From: Micromonospora sp. WMMA1947
Lineage (GTDB): Bacteria > Actinomycetota > Actinomycetes > Mycobacteriales > Micromonosporaceae
Direction: 5' to 3'
DNA: 64,000 nt
Assembly (NCBI RefSeq): GCF_027497355.1
Contig: NZ_CP114909.1
Location: forward strand, 496,001 to 560,000
Below are positions 53,090-61,111 of this stretch, piece by piece. The position numbers were made by a program, and so were the translations under genes. Under the pieces are notes generated by a model. The model did no database searches. It saw only the letters and a program-made list of their open reading frames with translations, and was not told the DNA's origin. Positions within the stretch are counted from its first letter, which is position 1. Each line of letters starts with the position of its first letter.

Positions 53090-53132
53090 ACTACCGCCCG
53101 GGAGTCCCCTCGGAGACCCCACGGGCGGTAGT
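53090..53132 (-). terminator. Hairpin between rplS and lepB
   Basis: An 11-bp perfect stem (53090-53100 with 53122-53132) with a 21-nt loop in the 168-bp gap after rplS. Confidence 0.6.
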
Positions 53133-53231
53133 GGACCGTTTCGCACCGTCCGGCTGCGCCCGTACCGACCAGGGTAGTGCGGTCCGGTCGATACGACATC
53201 CGCGCAGCTCGGGCGGCGTGGCGTACGGAAT

Positions 53232-53591
53232 TCAGTTCGCCGGCTGCTTCTCCCGCAGCTCCTTGATCTTGGCCTTCTTGCCGCGCAGCTCGCGCAGGTA
53301 GTAGAGCTTGGCGCGACGCACGTCACCGCGGGTCACGACCTCGATCCGGTCGATGCCCGGGCCGTTGAGCGGGTAGGTCCGCTCCACGCCGACACCGAAG
53401 CTGACCTTGCGGACCGAGAAGGTCTCGCGCAGGCCGTCACCCTGGCGGCGGATGACGACGCCCTGGAAGATCTGGACCCGGGACCGGTTGCCCTCGACGA
53501 CCCGCGCGTGCACCTTGACGGTGTCACCGGCACGGAAGTCGGGCAGGTCGGTACGCTTCGACTGGGCGTCAAGGGCGTCCAGGATGTTCAT
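53232..53591 (-). CDS. rplS: 50S ribosomal protein L19
   Basis: A 119-residue large-subunit protein at the 30S-50S interface. [26 protein letters not shown] and [18 protein letters not shown] define the family (about residues 18-43 and 71-88). ATG at 53591 begins the conserved sequence; the frame is open upstream but the extension is not family-like. The gene stands 142 nt after trmD in the same direction and is followed by a terminator. Confidence 0.98.
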   Translation of the reverse strand: MNILDALDAQSKRTDLPDFRAGDTVKVHARVVEGNRSRVQIFQGVVIRRQGDGLRETFSVRKVSFGVGVERTYPLNGPGIDRIEVVTRGDVRRAKLYYLRELRGKKAKIKELREKQPAN

Positions 53592-53733
53592 CGCTGCGTC
53601 CTCGTGAGGCTCACGGCGCATCGTCAGTCGATGCGCGGATGGGTGATTCTGACCCCCGGGTGGTGACCGGCGTGGCCGGCCCGGTCGAGGGTCCTCGCAG
53701 CCGCCCACGGCGCGGACGGATGCGGCAACCCCT

Positions 53734-54522
53734 CTACTTTGCCACATGCCCCGGTGGCGAGGAAAATCCGCCCCGGTCCAGCGCCGCCCGGTCCCGCTTG
53801 TCGAGCGTCTCCGGGGGCAGTGCGGCGATCATGTCGGGACGCCGGGCCGCGGTCCGCAGCAACGACTCGTCCCGCCGCCAGCGATCGATCCTGGCGTGGT
53901 CGCCGGAGCGCAGCACCTCGGGCACGTCCAGCTCGCGCCAGCTCGCCGGCTTCGTGTAGAGCGGGGCCTCCAGCAGCCCGTGCGCGTGCGACTCCTCGTC
54001 CAGCGACCCGGCGTTGCCGAGCACACCGGGCAGCAGCCGGGTGACCGCCTCCAGGATCACCAGCACGGCCACCTCGCCGCCGAACAGCACGTAGTCACCG
54101 AGGGAGACCTCGGTCACCGGCATCCGGGTCGCGGCGTGGTCCAGCACCCGCTGGTCGATGCCCTCGTACCGGCCGCAGGCGAACAGCAGGTGCGACTCGG
54201 CGGCCAGCTCGTGCGCGAGGGCCTGGGTGAACGGGACGCCCGCGGGCGACGGTACGAGCAGCCGGGGCAGTGTGTGCCCGTCCGGGCTCAGCTCGTCGGG
54301 CGCCAGCGCGTCCAACGCCTCACCCCACGGCTCCGGCCGCATGACCATGCCGGGACCGCCGCCGTAGGGCGTGTCGTCGACGGTGCGGTGCACGTCGTGG
54401 GTCCAGGTCCGCAGATCGTGTACGGCCAGCCGCAGCGTGCCGTTCGCCCGGGCCTTGCCGATGAGCGACAGGTCCAGCGGGGCGAAGTACTCGGGGAAGA
54501 TCGACACGATGTCGACGCGCAT
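53734..54522 (-). CDS. trmD: tRNA (guanine-N1)-methyltransferase
   Basis: A 262-residue SPOUT-knot enzyme methylating G37 of tRNAs. [32 protein letters not shown] and the knot [34 protein letters not shown] (about 139-172) are diagnostic. The C-terminal helical domain is complete. It follows rimM by 13 nt and belongs to rpsP-khpA-rimM-trmD. Confidence 0.98.
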   Translation of the reverse strand: MRVDIVSIFPEYFAPLDLSLIGKARANGTLRLAVHDLRTWTHDVHRTVDDTPYGGGPGMVMRPEPWGEALDALAPDELSPDGHTLPRLLVPSPAGVPFTQALAHELAAESHLLFACGRYEGIDQRVLDHAATRMPVTEVSLGDYVLFGGEVAVLVILEAVTRLLPGVLGNAGSLDEESHAHGLLEAPLYTKPASWRELDVPEVLRSGDHARIDRWRRDESLLRTAARRPDMIAALPPETLDKRDRAALDRGGFSSPPGHVAK

Positions 54523-54535
54523 GCGACGGCTCCAG

Positions 54536-55075
54536 CTAGAGGTCGAGCAGGCCGCCGGGCAGGTCGACGACGACGCGACCGCCGGCCAGATCCACCTCGG
54601 GCACGATCGCCTTGACGAACGGGACCAGCGCGGTACGCCCCTCGGGGCGCCGCAGCACCAGCATGTCGGACGCGGGCGCGTGGTCGATGCGGGCCACCTC
54701 GCCCACGTGCTCGCCGTCGCGGGTGACCACGGCGAGCCCGACCAGCTGGTGGTCGTGGAACTCCTCCGGGTCCTCCGGCGGGGCGACGTCGGCGCTGTCC
54801 ACGCCGAGCAGCGTGTTGCGCAGCGCCTCGGCGACGTCGCGCTCCAGCACGCCCTCGAAGGCCACCAGCAGGCGGCCCTGGTGCCAGCGGGCCGCCTCGA
54901 CGGTGAGTGTCGGCGGCACCCGCCAGGCGCCGGGCTCCGACGGGGTGACCCCCGGTTCGGTGGTCAACACCGAACCGGGGGCGAACCGTGCTTCGGGCTC
55001 GTCGGTACGCACCTCCACGGTGACCTCACCGCGGATGCCGTGCGGCTTACCGATCCGGCCGACGACGAGAAGCAT
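54536..55075 (-). CDS. rimM: 16S rRNA processing protein RimM
   Basis: A 179-residue assembly factor that binds S19 and aids 30S head maturation. The N-terminal barrel starts [21 protein letters not shown], and the C-terminal PRC-barrel carries [19 protein letters not shown] at its end. ATG overlaps the khpA stop by one base (TGATG). Length is typical for actinobacteria. Confidence 0.96.
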   Translation of the reverse strand: MLLVVGRIGKPHGIRGEVTVEVRTDEPEARFAPGSVLTTEPGVTPSEPGAWRVPPTLTVEAARWHQGRLLVAFEGVLERDVAEALRNTLLGVDSADVAPPEDPEEFHDHQLVGLAVVTRDGEHVGEVARIDHAPASDMLVLRRPEGRTALVPFVKAIVPEVDLAGGRVVVDLPGGLLDL

Positions 55076-55308
55076 CAGTACGAGTCGACGATGTCGACGC
55101 GTACCCCACGCCCGCCGATGGAGCCGATCACCTGGCGCAGCGCCTTGGCGGTCCGGCCGGACCGCCCGATCACCGTACCGAGGTCCTCGGGGTGCACGCG
55201 GACTTCGAGGCGCTTGCCCCGACGGGAGTCGACCATGCGCACCCGGACGTCGTCCGGGTGGTCGACGATGCCCTTGACCAGGTGCTCCAGAGCGGGACGC
55301 AGCGGCAT
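55075..55308 (-). CDS. khpA: KH-domain RNA-binding protein KhpA
   Basis: A 77-residue single-KH-domain protein. The RNA-binding GxxG loop is in VIGRSGRTAKALRQV near residue 54. It binds RNA broadly and has been linked to cell-wall and translation control in other bacteria. ATG at 55308 starts 1 nt after the rpsP stop region, and the stop overlaps the rimM start, all in rpsP-khpA-rimM-trmD. Confidence 0.95.
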   Translation of the reverse strand: MPLRPALEHLVKGIVDHPDDVRVRMVDSRRGKRLEVRVHPEDLGTVIGRSGRTAKALRQVIGSIGGRGVRVDIVDSY

Positions 55309-55309
55309 G

Positions 55310-55765
55310 TCAGGCCTGCTCGCCGGACTCGGCACCGGTCTGCTCCTCGGCCTTGGCCTCGGCCTTCGGCTCCTCCGCCTTGGCGGCGGCCTTCTTGGCC
55401 GGCTTGGCCGGGGTGTCCGCCACGCCGGCGGCGGCCTTCGCCTCGGCCTCGTACGCCGCCTTGCGGTCGGCCCGCTCGGGGGCGACCTTGAGCGGCGGCG
55501 GCGCGGGCAGGCCCTTGAACTTCTGCCAGTCACCGGTCAGCTCCAGCAGGCGCTGCACGGCCTCGCTCGGCTGGGCGCCGACCGAGAGCCAGTACTGGAC
55601 CCGCTCCGACTTGACCTCGATCACCGAAGGGTCTTCCTTCGGCTGGTACACACCGACGAACTCGATCGCGCGACCGTCACGCTTGGTGCGCGAGTCGGCG
55701 ACGACGATGCGGTACTGCGGGTTGCGGATCTTGCCCATCCGCAGGAGCCGGATCTTTACGGCCAC
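55310..55765 (-). CDS. rpsP: 30S ribosomal protein S16 with Ala/Lys/Glu-rich tail
   Basis: A 151-residue ribosomal protein. The core (about 1-85) has [24 protein letters not shown] and [12 protein letters not shown]. The last about 60 residues ([20 protein letters not shown] onward) are a low-complexity charged tail beyond the roughly 80-residue S16 of most bacteria, seen in several actinobacteria. First gene of the rpsP-khpA-rimM-trmD operon. Its promoter lies in the 242-bp gap upstream; CAGAAT near 55920-55930 is a weak -10 candidate. Confidence 0.97.
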   Translation of the reverse strand: MAVKIRLLRMGKIRNPQYRIVVADSRTKRDGRAIEFVGVYQPKEDPSVIEVKSERVQYWLSVGAQPSEAVQRLLELTGDWQKFKGLPAPPPLKVAPERADRKAAYEAEAKAAAGVADTPAKPAKKAAAKAEEPKAEAKAEEQTGAESGEQA

Positions 55766-56007
55766 AGTTGTTTCGCTCCTGTTGCGATCTCACCGGCCCG
55801 TACGGGCGGTGTGGCGGGTGAGCGCCGACCGGCACAGTGGGGTTTGGGCCGGAGACTGCTCGGTGAACTGGCGACGCGCCCGGGTTAGAGGGCGCCGGAC
55901 GCGTGCCGGATACCAGCGAACCATTCTGCCAGATCCGGACCGGAACTCTCACACCGGACCCGGACACCACGCCCGGGCCGGGCCGGGCCGTGACCGACAA
56001 CACCGCT

Positions 56008-56676
56008 TCAGCGCACCGGCGGGCGGTCCCACCCCGGCGGAAGTTCGTCCGGTACGTCCCATTCCGCGGGTGGAGTGAAGTCGCACCATGTGCCGTCGAA
56101 CGGGAACTCCCCCGCCTCCGCGATCCGGATCACCCGCTCGCCCTCGGCGCGTACCGCCTTCTCGTCGGTCACCCAGTAGTGCTCCGGGAACGCCAGCCGC
56201 TCGGCGAACTCGTCCTCGTCCTTCCACTCCCAGCTGCGGTCCGGGTACACCACCACGTCGAGGTCCTGGTCGACCATGTCGACGCCGGCCACCGCGCCGT
56301 CGTCCCAGCGGACGCCGGGCTCCTCCAGGTTGACGTACCAGTTCTGGAAGCGGCCGGCGGCGTCGCGGAACCACCAGACCGAGTGGGCCGCGCCCGTGGG
56401 CAGGAACTTCAGCACCGGCGGCCCGTTCCACAGCCCCTGCGCGAGCCGGTAGGACGACGTCACCCACTCGGCGAACGGCACGGCCCGCATGCCCAGGCCG
56501 GCCTCCGTCACCTCGTGCGCGACGGGCGCTGTCCGCGCCACCCAGAGCAGCAGGCCGCGCTCGTCGTCGGAGACCACGCGGGCCGACCGGACCCAGCCGA
56601 TCCGGCCGTGCCGAACGTTCCGGTGCAGGATCAGCCGCCCCGGCGCGAACCGGCCGGCCGGATCGCCGGGCCGCAT
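56008..56676 (-). CDS. DUF402 family protein (FomD-like)
   Basis: A 222-residue protein of the DUF402 family, whose characterised members (FomD, nucleoside diphosphatases) hydrolyse nucleotide-phosphate bonds. Conserved acidic residues lie in WYVNLEEPGVRWDDG, DMVDQDLDVVVYPDRSWEWKDEDEF and the surrounding region (about 113-160). The start ATG follows the proS stop by one base, so it is co-translated with prolyl-tRNA synthetase. The physiological substrate is unknown. Confidence 0.88.
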   Translation of the reverse strand: MRPGDPAGRFAPGRLILHRNVRHGRIGWVRSARVVSDDERGLLLWVARTAPVAHEVTEAGLGMRAVPFAEWVTSSYRLAQGLWNGPPVLKFLPTGAAHSVWWFRDAAGRFQNWYVNLEEPGVRWDDGAVAGVDMVDQDLDVVVYPDRSWEWKDEDEFAERLAFPEHYWVTDEKAVRAEGERVIRIAEAGEFPFDGTWCDFTPPAEWDVPDELPPGWDRPPVR

Positions 56677-56677
56677 C

Positions 56678-58084
56678 TCAGTACGCGCGGGCGAGGATCG
56701 CCACCAGGTCGGGCTCGTCCTCCGAGTCCGGCACCGAGCCGTCGGCGCGTACCAGGCAGCGGACCGTCACGCCCTGGCCGTTCGCCTCGGCCTCGCCCTC
56801 GACACCGACCGCCGACCACGGCACCCGCGCCCAGCCGGTGGCGGACGCCTCGATCGCCTCGGCCAGCGTCGACACCTCGACGGTGCGGGACCGGCGGAAC
56901 TCCAGCGCCTGGTCGTGCAGCGCCCGCTGGTCGGCCTCCAGCGCGGCCAGGACCGCGCCGACCACGTCGGCCACCGGCGTCGGGGCCTTCGAGCCGTCCG
57001 TACGCCGGACCACGACCGCGTTGCCGGCGGCCAGGTCACGCGGGCCGACCTCGACGCGGACCGGGTAGCCGCGCAGCTCGGCGTCGACGGCCCGGCGGCC
57101 GAACGCGGTGTCGGTCCGGTCGTCCAGCGCCACCCGCACCCCGGCGTCCCGCAGCGCGTCGCACAGCTTGGCCGCCGCCTGGCTCACGCCCTCGCCGTCC
57201 TTGACGACCATCACGTACGCCTGGACCGGCGCCAGCTTCGGCGGCACCCGCAGCCCGTTGTCGTCGCCGTGGCACATGATCAGACCACCGAGCATCCGGG
57301 TGGAGGTGCCCCAGGACGTGGTCCACGCGTGCTCCCGGCCGCCCTCGGCCGAGGAGTAGCTGATGTCGAACGCCTTGGCGAAGTTCTGGCCCAACTCGTG
57401 GCTGGTGCCCAGCTGCAGCGCCTTGCCGTCGCCCATCATGCCCTCGCACGTGTACGTGGCGGTGGCGCCGGCGAAGCGCTCCCGGGCGGTCTTCAGGCCG
57501 ACCACCACCGGGATGCCGAGCACGTTGACCATCAGGTCCTCGTACGCCTCGTGCAGGATCCGCCGCGCGTAGGCGCGGGCGTCCTCACGGGTCGCGTGCG
57601 CGGTGTGCCCCTCCTGCCAGAGGAACTCGCTGGTGCGCAGGAAGATCCGCGGGCGCAGCTCCCACCGGACCACGTTCGCCCACTGGTTGAGCAGCAGCGG
57701 CAGGTCACGGTACGAGTCGATCCACTTGGCCATGAACTCGCCGATGACCGTCTCGCTCGTGGGGCGCACCACCACCGGCTCGGCGAGCTGCTTGCCGCCA
57801 CCGTGCGTGACGACCGCCAGCTCCGGCGAGAAGCCCTCGACGTGCTCGGCCTCCCGCTTGAGGTAGCTCTCCGGGATGAACAGCGGGAAGTACGCGTTCT
57901 CCGCGCCGGCCGCCTTGATCCGGGCGTCCATCTCGGCCTGCATCCGCTCCCAGATGGCGTAGCCGGCCGGTCGGATCACCATGGTCCCCCGGACCGGGCC
58001 GTTGTCGGCCAGCTTCGCCTTGGCGATCAGGTCCTGGTACCAGCGGGGAAAGTCCTCCGCACGGGGAGTGAGCACGCGTGCCAT
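56678..58084 (-). CDS. proS: Prolyl-tRNA synthetase, archaeal/eukaryal-type (ProS type 3)
   Basis: A 468-residue class II synthetase lacking the large editing insertion of ordinary bacterial ProS. RGTMVIRPAGYAIWERMQ, VVVRPTSETVIGEFMAKW and ARIFLRTSEFLWQEGHTAHAT-type motifs (about residues 32, 105 and 140) define the catalytic core; an anticodon domain follows; and the protein ends in tyrosine (ILARAY), as is typical of the archaeal/eukaryal type. ATG at 58084 lies 8 nt after TAGGAT (58093-58098), so the mRNA may have almost no leader. DUF402 follows directly. Confidence 0.95.
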   Translation of the reverse strand: MARVLTPRAEDFPRWYQDLIAKAKLADNGPVRGTMVIRPAGYAIWERMQAEMDARIKAAGAENAYFPLFIPESYLKREAEHVEGFSPELAVVTHGGGKQLAEPVVVRPTSETVIGEFMAKWIDSYRDLPLLLNQWANVVRWELRPRIFLRTSEFLWQEGHTAHATREDARAYARRILHEAYEDLMVNVLGIPVVVGLKTARERFAGATATYTCEGMMGDGKALQLGTSHELGQNFAKAFDISYSSAEGGREHAWTTSWGTSTRMLGGLIMCHGDDNGLRVPPKLAPVQAYVMVVKDGEGVSQAAAKLCDALRDAGVRVALDDRTDTAFGRRAVDAELRGYPVRVEVGPRDLAAGNAVVVRRTDGSKAPTPVADVVGAVLAALEADQRALHDQALEFRRSRTVEVSTLAEAIEASATGWARVPWSAVGVEGEAEANGQGVTVRCLVRADGSVPDSEDEPDLVAILARAY

Positions 58085-58092
58085 GACCGCAC

Positions 58093-58098
58093 ATCCTA
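58093..58098 (-). promoter_or_regulatory. -10 box (TAGGAT) of proS-DUF402
   Basis: TAGGAT on the minus strand lies 8 nt before the proS ATG. The divergent gene's TACCAT box at 58140-58145 is 42 bp away. Confidence 0.45.
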
Positions 58099-58153
58099 TG
58101 CGTCCCGTGACGGGTCGGCGCAGCCGGGCGCGCCCGCACTACCATCTGCCGTC

Positions 58154-58684
58154 ATGCTTCCCCCCGACCTCGACCCGGCACCGGCGCTGGCCCCGCTCGC
58201 CGCCCGGTGGGTGGCCTGGGTGGCCGCCCACCGGCAGCCGGTCAACCCGCTCAAGGACACCACCGGCCGGCACGGCGGGCGGCACCAGCCCGACGACGTG
58301 TGGTTCCTCGCGGGCACGCAGGGCGGAAGGGTCAGCCGGCGCTGCGTGGTGCCGGCGGGTCGCCCCCTGTTCTTCCCGGCGATCTGCTGCTGGACGTTCG
58401 GCCGCCGGGACGACCCGGTCCCGCCGATGCCCCACGCCGAGGGGCACGCCGAACTGGACGGGGTCGCGGTGCCGGTGCGGGCGGCGGGCTCCCCCGCCTC
58501 GTTCCCCGTCCGGGGGTTCTTCAACAACGTCGTCACCGCGTGGCCGTGGCCGGTGCACGTCTCCTGCTGGGGCCTGTGGGGTCTGGTGCCGCCGCCCGCG
58601 CCGGGAACGCACCGCCTGACCTTCGCCGGCCACGACGGCGGACGGCTCCGGGTCGAGGCGGAGTACGAACTCGAGGTGCGCTGA
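58154..58684 (+). CDS. Hypothetical protein of 176 residues
   Basis: An uncharacterised protein without signal peptide. Notable residues are NPLKDTTGRHGGRHQPDDVWFLAGTQGG near residue 35, a central FPAICCWTFG, and repeated Trp residues (AWPWPVHVSCWGLWGLVPP). It ends in a strand-rich segment (THRLTFAGHDGGRLRVEAEYELEV) reminiscent of beta-sandwich domains. No family is recognised. ATG at 58154 follows TACCAT by 8 nt. It may be transcribed with the TetR gene, which starts 25 nt after its stop. Confidence 0.65.
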   Translation: MLPPDLDPAPALAPLAARWVAWVAAHRQPVNPLKDTTGRHGGRHQPDDVWFLAGTQGGRVSRRCVVPAGRPLFFPAICCWTFGRRDDPVPPMPHAEGHAELDGVAVPVRAAGSPASFPVRGFFNNVVTAWPWPVHVSCWGLWGLVPPPAPGTHRLTFAGHDGGRLRVEAEYELEVR

Positions 58685-58709
58685 ACCGCGACCGTAGACT
58701 TCGATCACC

Positions 58710-59303
58710 ATGCCTAAGCCGAGAAACGCCACTCCGGTGCGCGACACGATCGTCGACGCCGCCCGTTCGCTGACCGTCACGACCGGCTGGGCCGGGGTCC
58801 GGATGGGTGCGGTCGCGAGCGCGGCGGGGGTGAGCCGGCAGACGGTCTACAACGAGTTCGGCACCAAGGCGGGCCTGGGCGAGGCGCTGGCCCGGTACGA
58901 GGTGGACCGGTTCGTCGGCCAGGTCCGGTCCGCGCTCGACGAGCACGACGCCGACGTCCGCGCGGCCGCGTACGCGGCGATCCACCGCACCCTCGCCTCG
59001 GCCGCCGAGAACCCGCTGGTGCGGGCGGTCCTGACGAGCACACCGGGCGGCTCGGAGGAGCTGTTGCCCTATCTGACCACCCGGTCCGAGTTGGTGCTCG
59101 CCGAGGCCGCGCGGGCGCTGCTGGAGTGGACCGGCGAACGCCTGCCCGGCGCCGATCCGGCAGCCCTGGCGTTCGCGGCGGACAGCGTCGTACGCCTGGT
59201 GGTGAGCCACATCGTGTTGCCCGGTGGCCCTGTCGACGAGACCGCCGACCGGCTGGCCGACCTGGCGGTGCGCCTGTTCCTGACGGCGGCGACGGCCCGC
59301 TAG
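58710..59303 (+). CDS. TetR family transcriptional regulator
   Basis: A 197-residue regulator with the helix-turn-helix at about residues 14-55 (VDAARSLTVTTGWAGVRMGA and VSRQTVYNEFGTKAGL) and a helical C-terminal domain ending TADRLADLAVRLFL-like. ATG at 58710 lies 9 nt after TAGACT (58695-58700). Neighbours are the hypothetical gene upstream and the convergent amidohydrolase. No palindromic operator stands out nearby, so the target is unknown. Confidence 0.9.
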   Translation: MPKPRNATPVRDTIVDAARSLTVTTGWAGVRMGAVASAAGVSRQTVYNEFGTKAGLGEALARYEVDRFVGQVRSALDEHDADVRAAAYAAIHRTLASAAENPLVRAVLTSTPGGSEELLPYLTTRSELVLAEAARALLEWTGERLPGADPAALAFAADSVVRLVVSHIVLPGGPVDETADRLADLAVRLFLTAATAR

Positions 59304-59367
59304 ACCGATGACCCGCCCGGCTGGCCGCCCGCGATGACGACGGCCGGCCGGCGAGCGACCCGGTCCG

Positions 59368-60447
59368 TCAGCGGACGACCCGGCCGCGCAGCACGATCCG
59401 GCTGGGCGTCCGGACCACGCGCAGGTCGCGGCGCGGGTCCTCGGGGTAGACCACCAGGTCGGCGAGGCCGCCCTCGACCAGGCCGGGGAAGCCGAGCCAC
59501 TCCCGGGCCCGCCAGGAGGCGGCGGCGAGCACGTCCGGCGCGGACATCCCGGCCTGCTCGTGCAGCAGCAGCATCTCCTCGGCCGCCAGGCCGTGGTCGA
59601 TACCGCCACCCGCGTCGGTGCCGACGTAGATCGGCACGCCCGCCTCGTGCGCGGCGCGCACCACCTCGGGGAAGCGGTCGCGCAGGGCGAGCATGTGGTC
59701 GGCGTACCCGGGGAACTTGGGCCGGGCCTGCTCCGCGATGTGGCCGAACGTCCGGATGTTGATCATGGTGGGGACCAACGCGGTGCCCTGCCGGGCCATC
59801 AGGTCGATCAGGTCGAGGCTCAGCCCGGTGCCGTGCTCCACCGAGTCCACCCCGGCCCGCACCATGATCTCCACCGCCGACTCGGAGAACGTGTGCACCG
59901 CCGCGCGTACCCCGGCGGCGTGCGCGGCGGCGACCGCCGCGGTCATCGTGTCGGCGTCCCAGGCCGGCGCCAGGTCGCCCACTCCCCTGTCGATCCAGTC
60001 GCCGACCAGCTTGACCCAGCCGTTGCCGGCCGCGGCCTGCGCGGCCACCGTCGCGGCGACCTCCGCCGCGCCGACCTCCACGCCGATGTCGCGCAGGTAG
60101 CGCTTCGGCGGCGCGACGTGCCGGCCCGCGCGGGCCAGTCGCGGCAGGTCCGGCTCGTCCTCCAGTTCGGGGTACGGGTACGGCGAGCCGGCGTCGCGGA
60201 TCGCCAGCACGCCCGCGTCCCGGTCGATCCGGGCCAGGTCCCGTGCCTGGTCGAGAGAGGTGATCGGGCTGCCGCCGCGGGCGATGCCGATGTGGCAGTG
60301 GGCGTCGGTCAGGCCGGGCAGCACGAAGCCGCCGTCGGCCACCGTCTCGGCGCCGGGCACCGGTTCGAAGGTGACCCGGTCGCCGACCAGCCAGACGTCC
60401 CGGACCTCGTCGTCGGGAAGGAACACACCGCGCACGTGCAGAGCCAT
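59368..60447 (-). CDS. Amidohydrolase family metal-dependent hydrolase
   Basis: A 359-residue TIM-barrel hydrolase. GLTDAHCHIG (His50, His52) opens the metal site. A lysine in GNGWVKLVGDW may be the carboxylated ligand, and AVHTFSE, EHGTGL and VGTDAGGG supply later ligands. An N-terminal beta-sandwich half and its C-terminal completion (LADLVVYPEDPRRDLRVV) frame the barrel, as in imidazolonepropionase-like members. ATG at 60447, or GTG two codons earlier. Substrate unknown; cyclic amides, peptides or organophosphates are possible. Confidence 0.88.
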   Translation of the reverse strand: MALHVRGVFLPDDEVRDVWLVGDRVTFEPVPGAETVADGGFVLPGLTDAHCHIGIARGGSPITSLDQARDLARIDRDAGVLAIRDAGSPYPYPELEDEPDLPRLARAGRHVAPPKRYLRDIGVEVGAAEVAATVAAQAAAGNGWVKLVGDWIDRGVGDLAPAWDADTMTAAVAAAHAAGVRAAVHTFSESAVEIMVRAGVDSVEHGTGLSLDLIDLMARQGTALVPTMINIRTFGHIAEQARPKFPGYADHMLALRDRFPEVVRAAHEAGVPIYVGTDAGGGIDHGLAAEEMLLLHEQAGMSAPDVLAAASWRAREWLGFPGLVEGGLADLVVYPEDPRRDLRVVRTPSRIVLRGRVVR

Positions 60448-60465
60448 GTGCACAGTCCTACCCGA

Positions 60466-61044
60466 TCAGCCCTCCTCGCCGGCGAGCAGGTCGTTGCGGC
60501 GCGCGGTCAGCGCCGGCAGATCGATCGAGACCTTCCACGGCCGCTCGGTGACGAACACGTCGTCTGTCTGACCGACCTGCTTGTACTCGAGGTTGGCGCC
60601 GAGCGCGTACTCGGTCAGCGTGATCTTCTCCTTGATGGGGTCGAGCACCCAGTAGGAGCGGACGCCCGCGTACGCGTAGACCCTGGCCTTGTCGTACATG
60701 TCGCGGAAGGTGGAGGTCGGCGAGATGACCTCGACGGCGAGCACCGCGTCCTCGACCGGCAGCGGGCTGCGGTTGGCGTTACCCCGCACGACCGCGACGA
60801 CGTCCGGCCGGGGCTCGTTCCGGTGGTCGACCCGCATCGACAGGTCGATGCCGACCTGGTACTCCTTCGGGCAGTTCACGCGAAGCGCGAGTAGTAACTC
60901 GACACACATGTCCTGGTGCAGCAGAGTGGGCGACGGCACGATCAACCTTCCGTTGATCAGTTCGTACGGAAGGTCCTTGGGCAGCTCGCCCAGGTCGTCG
61001 ACCGTCCACTCGTGCCGCTCCGGCAGGATCGGGGCCGCGGTCAT
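60466..61044 (-). CDS. Uma2 family (DUF820) endonuclease-like protein
   Basis: A 192-residue Uma2-family protein with a complete-looking PD-(D/E)XK core: YELINGRLIVPSPTLLHQ, RPDVVAVVRG, AVLAVEVISPTSTFRDMYDKARVYAYAGVRSYWVLDP (about 105-140), which includes E-V-x-S-P and D-x-x-x-K. ATG at 61044 is chosen because AAGGAG is 6 nt upstream; ATG at 61050 would leave no spacing. It lies downstream of ffh, behind a hairpin. This copy keeps the lysine that the Uma2 protein at 20913-21581 lacks. Confidence 0.85.
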   Translation of the reverse strand: MTAAPILPERHEWTVDDLGELPKDLPYELINGRLIVPSPTLLHQDMCVELLLALRVNCPKEYQVGIDLSMRVDHRNEPRPDVVAVVRGNANRSPLPVEDAVLAVEVISPTSTFRDMYDKARVYAYAGVRSYWVLDPIKEKITLTEYALGANLEYKQVGQTDDVFVTERPWKVSIDLPALTARRNDLLAGEEG

Positions 61045-61061
61045 TGACATCTCCTTCCAGG

Positions 61062-61096
61062 GGGCGACATCACCCTAAGAGACAGCGATGTCGCCC
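61062..61096 (-). terminator. Hairpin after ffh
   Basis: A 10-bp stem (61062-61071 with 61087-61096) with a 15-nt loop, starting 15 nt after the ffh stop and ahead of the Uma2 gene. Confidence 0.55.
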
Positions 61097-61111
61097 ACCG
61101 TCACCGACACG

